DNA from: Glandiceps talaboti
Taxonomy: Eukaryota; Hemichordata; Enteropneusta; Spengelidae
Direction of reading: 5' to 3'
Assembly (NCBI RefSeq): GCF_964340395.1
Contig: NC_135561.1
Location: forward strand, 23,345,486 to 23,409,485
DNA: 64,000 bases
How positions within the stretch are numbered: position 1 is the first letter of the stretch; each line of letters begins with the position of its first letter. Shown in pieces: positions 61,793 through 64,000 of the stretch. The position numbers and the translations under genes were made by a program. The notes under the pieces were generated by a model, which saw only the letters and a program-made list of their open reading frames with translations, was not told the origin of the DNA and did no database searches.

Positions 61793-62895
61793 TGTGGCAT
61801 CTATTGCCTAGTTTCATGTTCCAAAACGGGTGACATTATATCTATTGCCTAGTTTCATGTTCCAAAACGGATGACATCTTATCTATTGCCTAGTTTCATG
61901 TTCCAAAATGGGTGACATCTTATCTATTGCCTAGTTTCATGTTCCAAAACGGGTGACATTATATCTATTGCCTAGTTTCATGTTCCAAAACGGGTGACAT
62001 CTTATCTATTGCCTAGTTTCATGTTCCAAAACGGATGACATCTTATCTATTGCCTAGTTTCATGTTCCAAAATGGGTGACATCTTATCTATTGCCTAGTT
62101 TCATGTTCCAAAACGGGTGACATCTTATCTATTGCCTAGTTTCATGTTCCAAAACGGATGACATCTTATCTATTGCCCAGTTTCATGTTCCAAAACGGGT
62201 GACATCTTATCTATTGCCTAGTTTCATGTTCCAAAACGGGTGACATCTTATCTATTGCCTAGTTTCATGTTCCAAAACGGGTGACATCTTATCTATTGCC
62301 TAGTTTCATGTTCCAAAACGGGTGACATCTTATCTATTGCCTAGTTTCATGTTCCAAAACGGGTGACATTATATCTATTGCCCAGTTTCATGTTCCAAAA
62401 CGGATGACATCTTATCTATTGCCTAGTTTCATGTTCCAAAACGGGTGACATTATATCTATTGCCTAGTTTCATGTTCCAAAACGGGTGACATTATATCTA
62501 TTGCCTAGTTTCATGTTCCAAAACGGGTGACATTATATCTATTGCCTAGTTTCATGTTCCAAAACGGGTGTCATTATATCTATTGCCCAGTTTCATGTTC
62601 CAAAACTGGTGATATTATATCTATTGCCCAGTTTCATGTTCCAAAACGGGTGACATTATATCTATTGCCTAGTTTCATGTTCCAAAACGGGTGACATTAT
62701 ATCTATTGCCTAGTTTCATGTTCCAAAACGGATGACATTATATCTATTGCCTAGTTTCATGTTCCAAAACGGGTGACATTATATCTATTGCCTAGTTTCA
62801 TGTTCCAAAAAGGGGTGACATTATATCTATTGCCTAGTTTCATGTTCCAAAACGGATGACATCATATGTGTTGCCTATTTGCATGTTCCAAAACG
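61793..62895. repeat. 41-bp minisatellite, about 27 units
   Basis: Units contain TCTATTGCCTAGTTTCATG and TTCCAAAACGGGTGACAT. They end in TATA or CTTA. Two-state sites are CTTA/TATA, GGGTG/GGATG, AACGG/AATGG and CTAG/CCAG. It abuts the 26-bp array with no spacer. The final unit is diverged (GTGTTGCCTATTTGCATG). Confidence 0.97.
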
Positions 62896-64000
62896 AAGTT
62901 CATTAACTTTAATTGCACAATTGCCCATCCCTCATTTTTTTCTTTAAATCAAAGATTGGCCGTAGCCATGGTGTACATTTATCCTGATTTGGCCAATTGT
63001 ATCTTCAACACTTCGTTGTTGCCATAGTAACTGTCTACCTTTAAGCTCAGCAAAACTGCTCTCATGTCGGTAAATTCCCTTCCATTCACTGTCAATCATA
63101 TGAGATACTATCTTTCAAAGTTTTCAAGATTTTCTTCTTCATCCAGTGAGATGCCATTTTCTTGGAGTTTACGATCTCTTTCGTCAATGAGATGCCACGT
63201 TTTCAAATTTAAGAGATGATATTCGTCAAATGGAGTATTATCGTTTTGTGTTTAAAAACACGATCTGCTCACTTCGTGCACATTGTAGATGAAAACCATC
63301 AGATGGGAATCTGAATAAAGAAAAGCAATGTTTATACAGGTAGCTAGCAATAAGTAAAACGACTGAGGGGAGATGACGTGATTCACATTGGTAGATTGAC
63401 CTGACTTTTAAAGTTTGCTACTCTTACACCTCAGGTGGAAATAGATATTTCTCCAAGTTGATAAACTGTATTAAGAAGTTAATTTCCTTATTGCCCTCAC
63501 GACACGCCACTGCCACATCAAAAAGCCGAGCCTAAGGCACATCGGAAAGATGGATTTTCCGCATGTGTGAGTTTGACGAACCTGGACCGTATACGAAGGT
63601 ATAATTTTATCTCCTGGCAGAGCTATATTAAATAAATCAAGAATCGTGATATGAGGGAAAAAAACTAGATTGAGTTTGTAGCCTAAAGCACGGCACATCA
63701 TGTATAGAAAGACATGCTAAAGATGTGAAAGCCACAGCATCAGTACAATCAGGGTATTTTATCCGAAAAAAATACGGAGATGTGAAAGTTTAATAAAATT
63801 TGGAAGGGCAAGAGAGATAACACAAGGTTAGAAGAAAATGAGTTTTTAAGATGATTAGAGTGAATGGTAAGTGTGATAAGGTCAAACTGTAGAGTCCCTA
63901 TAGACACTGATAACAGCACACATAGCCTCCAACACACACTAACTCTACCTACAATACTACACACACCACGTGCACCAACGCTACTCAAAACAGTCACCAA
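62896..64000. other. unique spacer to window end
   Basis: No array or recognised gene. Minus-strand frames at 63471-63701 and 63749-64000 have no motif I recognise. The second runs off the window. Confidence 0.5.

Overview
This window reads as non-coding, AT-rich DNA from an animal nuclear genome. I place it as probably a marine invertebrate, but I cannot fix the phylum from sequence alone. Three things support this. There is a tRNA-derived SINE (42032-42361, minus strand) with a (ATT)n tail. There is a decayed LINE reverse-transcriptase C-terminus (43984-44638, minus strand). There are also CATA/TATG, CA and AAAT microsatellites throughout, with no bacterial gene organisation. No complete protein gene, rRNA, free-standing tRNA or CRISPR array was found.

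Tandem repeats dominate the window. By my unit-by-unit reading they cover roughly two fifths of it, in more than twenty separate arrays with unrelated units and periods between 25 and 72 bp. In order they are: a 27-bp array (1647-7934) with a diverged 32-bp and 27-bp flank (7935-8690); 44 bp (13293-13440); 31/35 bp (17640-18946); 28 bp (19121-21016); 26 bp (21605-21808); 72 bp (23205-23932); 27 bp (24326-25272); 36 bp (25556-26752); 51 bp (27123-28088); 42 bp (30946-31175); 29 bp (33412-35060); 27 bp (37683-39420); an ancient ~300-bp satellite (39435-40380); 45 bp (40850-41268); 32 bp (41896-42031); 37 bp (42537-42770); 27 bp (43307-43452); 64 bp (46384-47800); 40 bp (48688-49216); a CCAA-rich tract (52190-52494); 48/50 bp (52945-53434); 42 bp (55486-57210); 26 bp (59982-61792), directly abutting 41 bp (61793-62895).

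Very long open frames lie in several arrays: about 2,100 codons at 1636-7935 minus, 592 at 55470-57248 plus, 646 at 37702-39642 plus, and both strands at 24.3-25.3 kb and 27.1-28.2 kb. All sit in arrays whose period is a multiple of three, and most differences between units change the amino acid. I therefore treat them as a by-product of repeat length rather than genes.

Outside the arrays the sequence is mostly unremarkable single-copy DNA with microsatellites. The most interesting non-array items are: a 111-bp near-perfect hairpin (21101-21211); two related short hairpins (16539-16567 and 16830-16868), one flanked by a direct repeat; a hairpin abutting a CATA tract (32759-32824); a hammerhead-ribozyme-like hairpin motif of the kind linked to Penelope-like retroelements (26834-26880); a 36-bp array whose 33 units differ only at one A/T position; and a few weak candidate exons with splice-like borders (28611-28793, 50167-50264, 50709-51025). 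No working multi-gene system was found.
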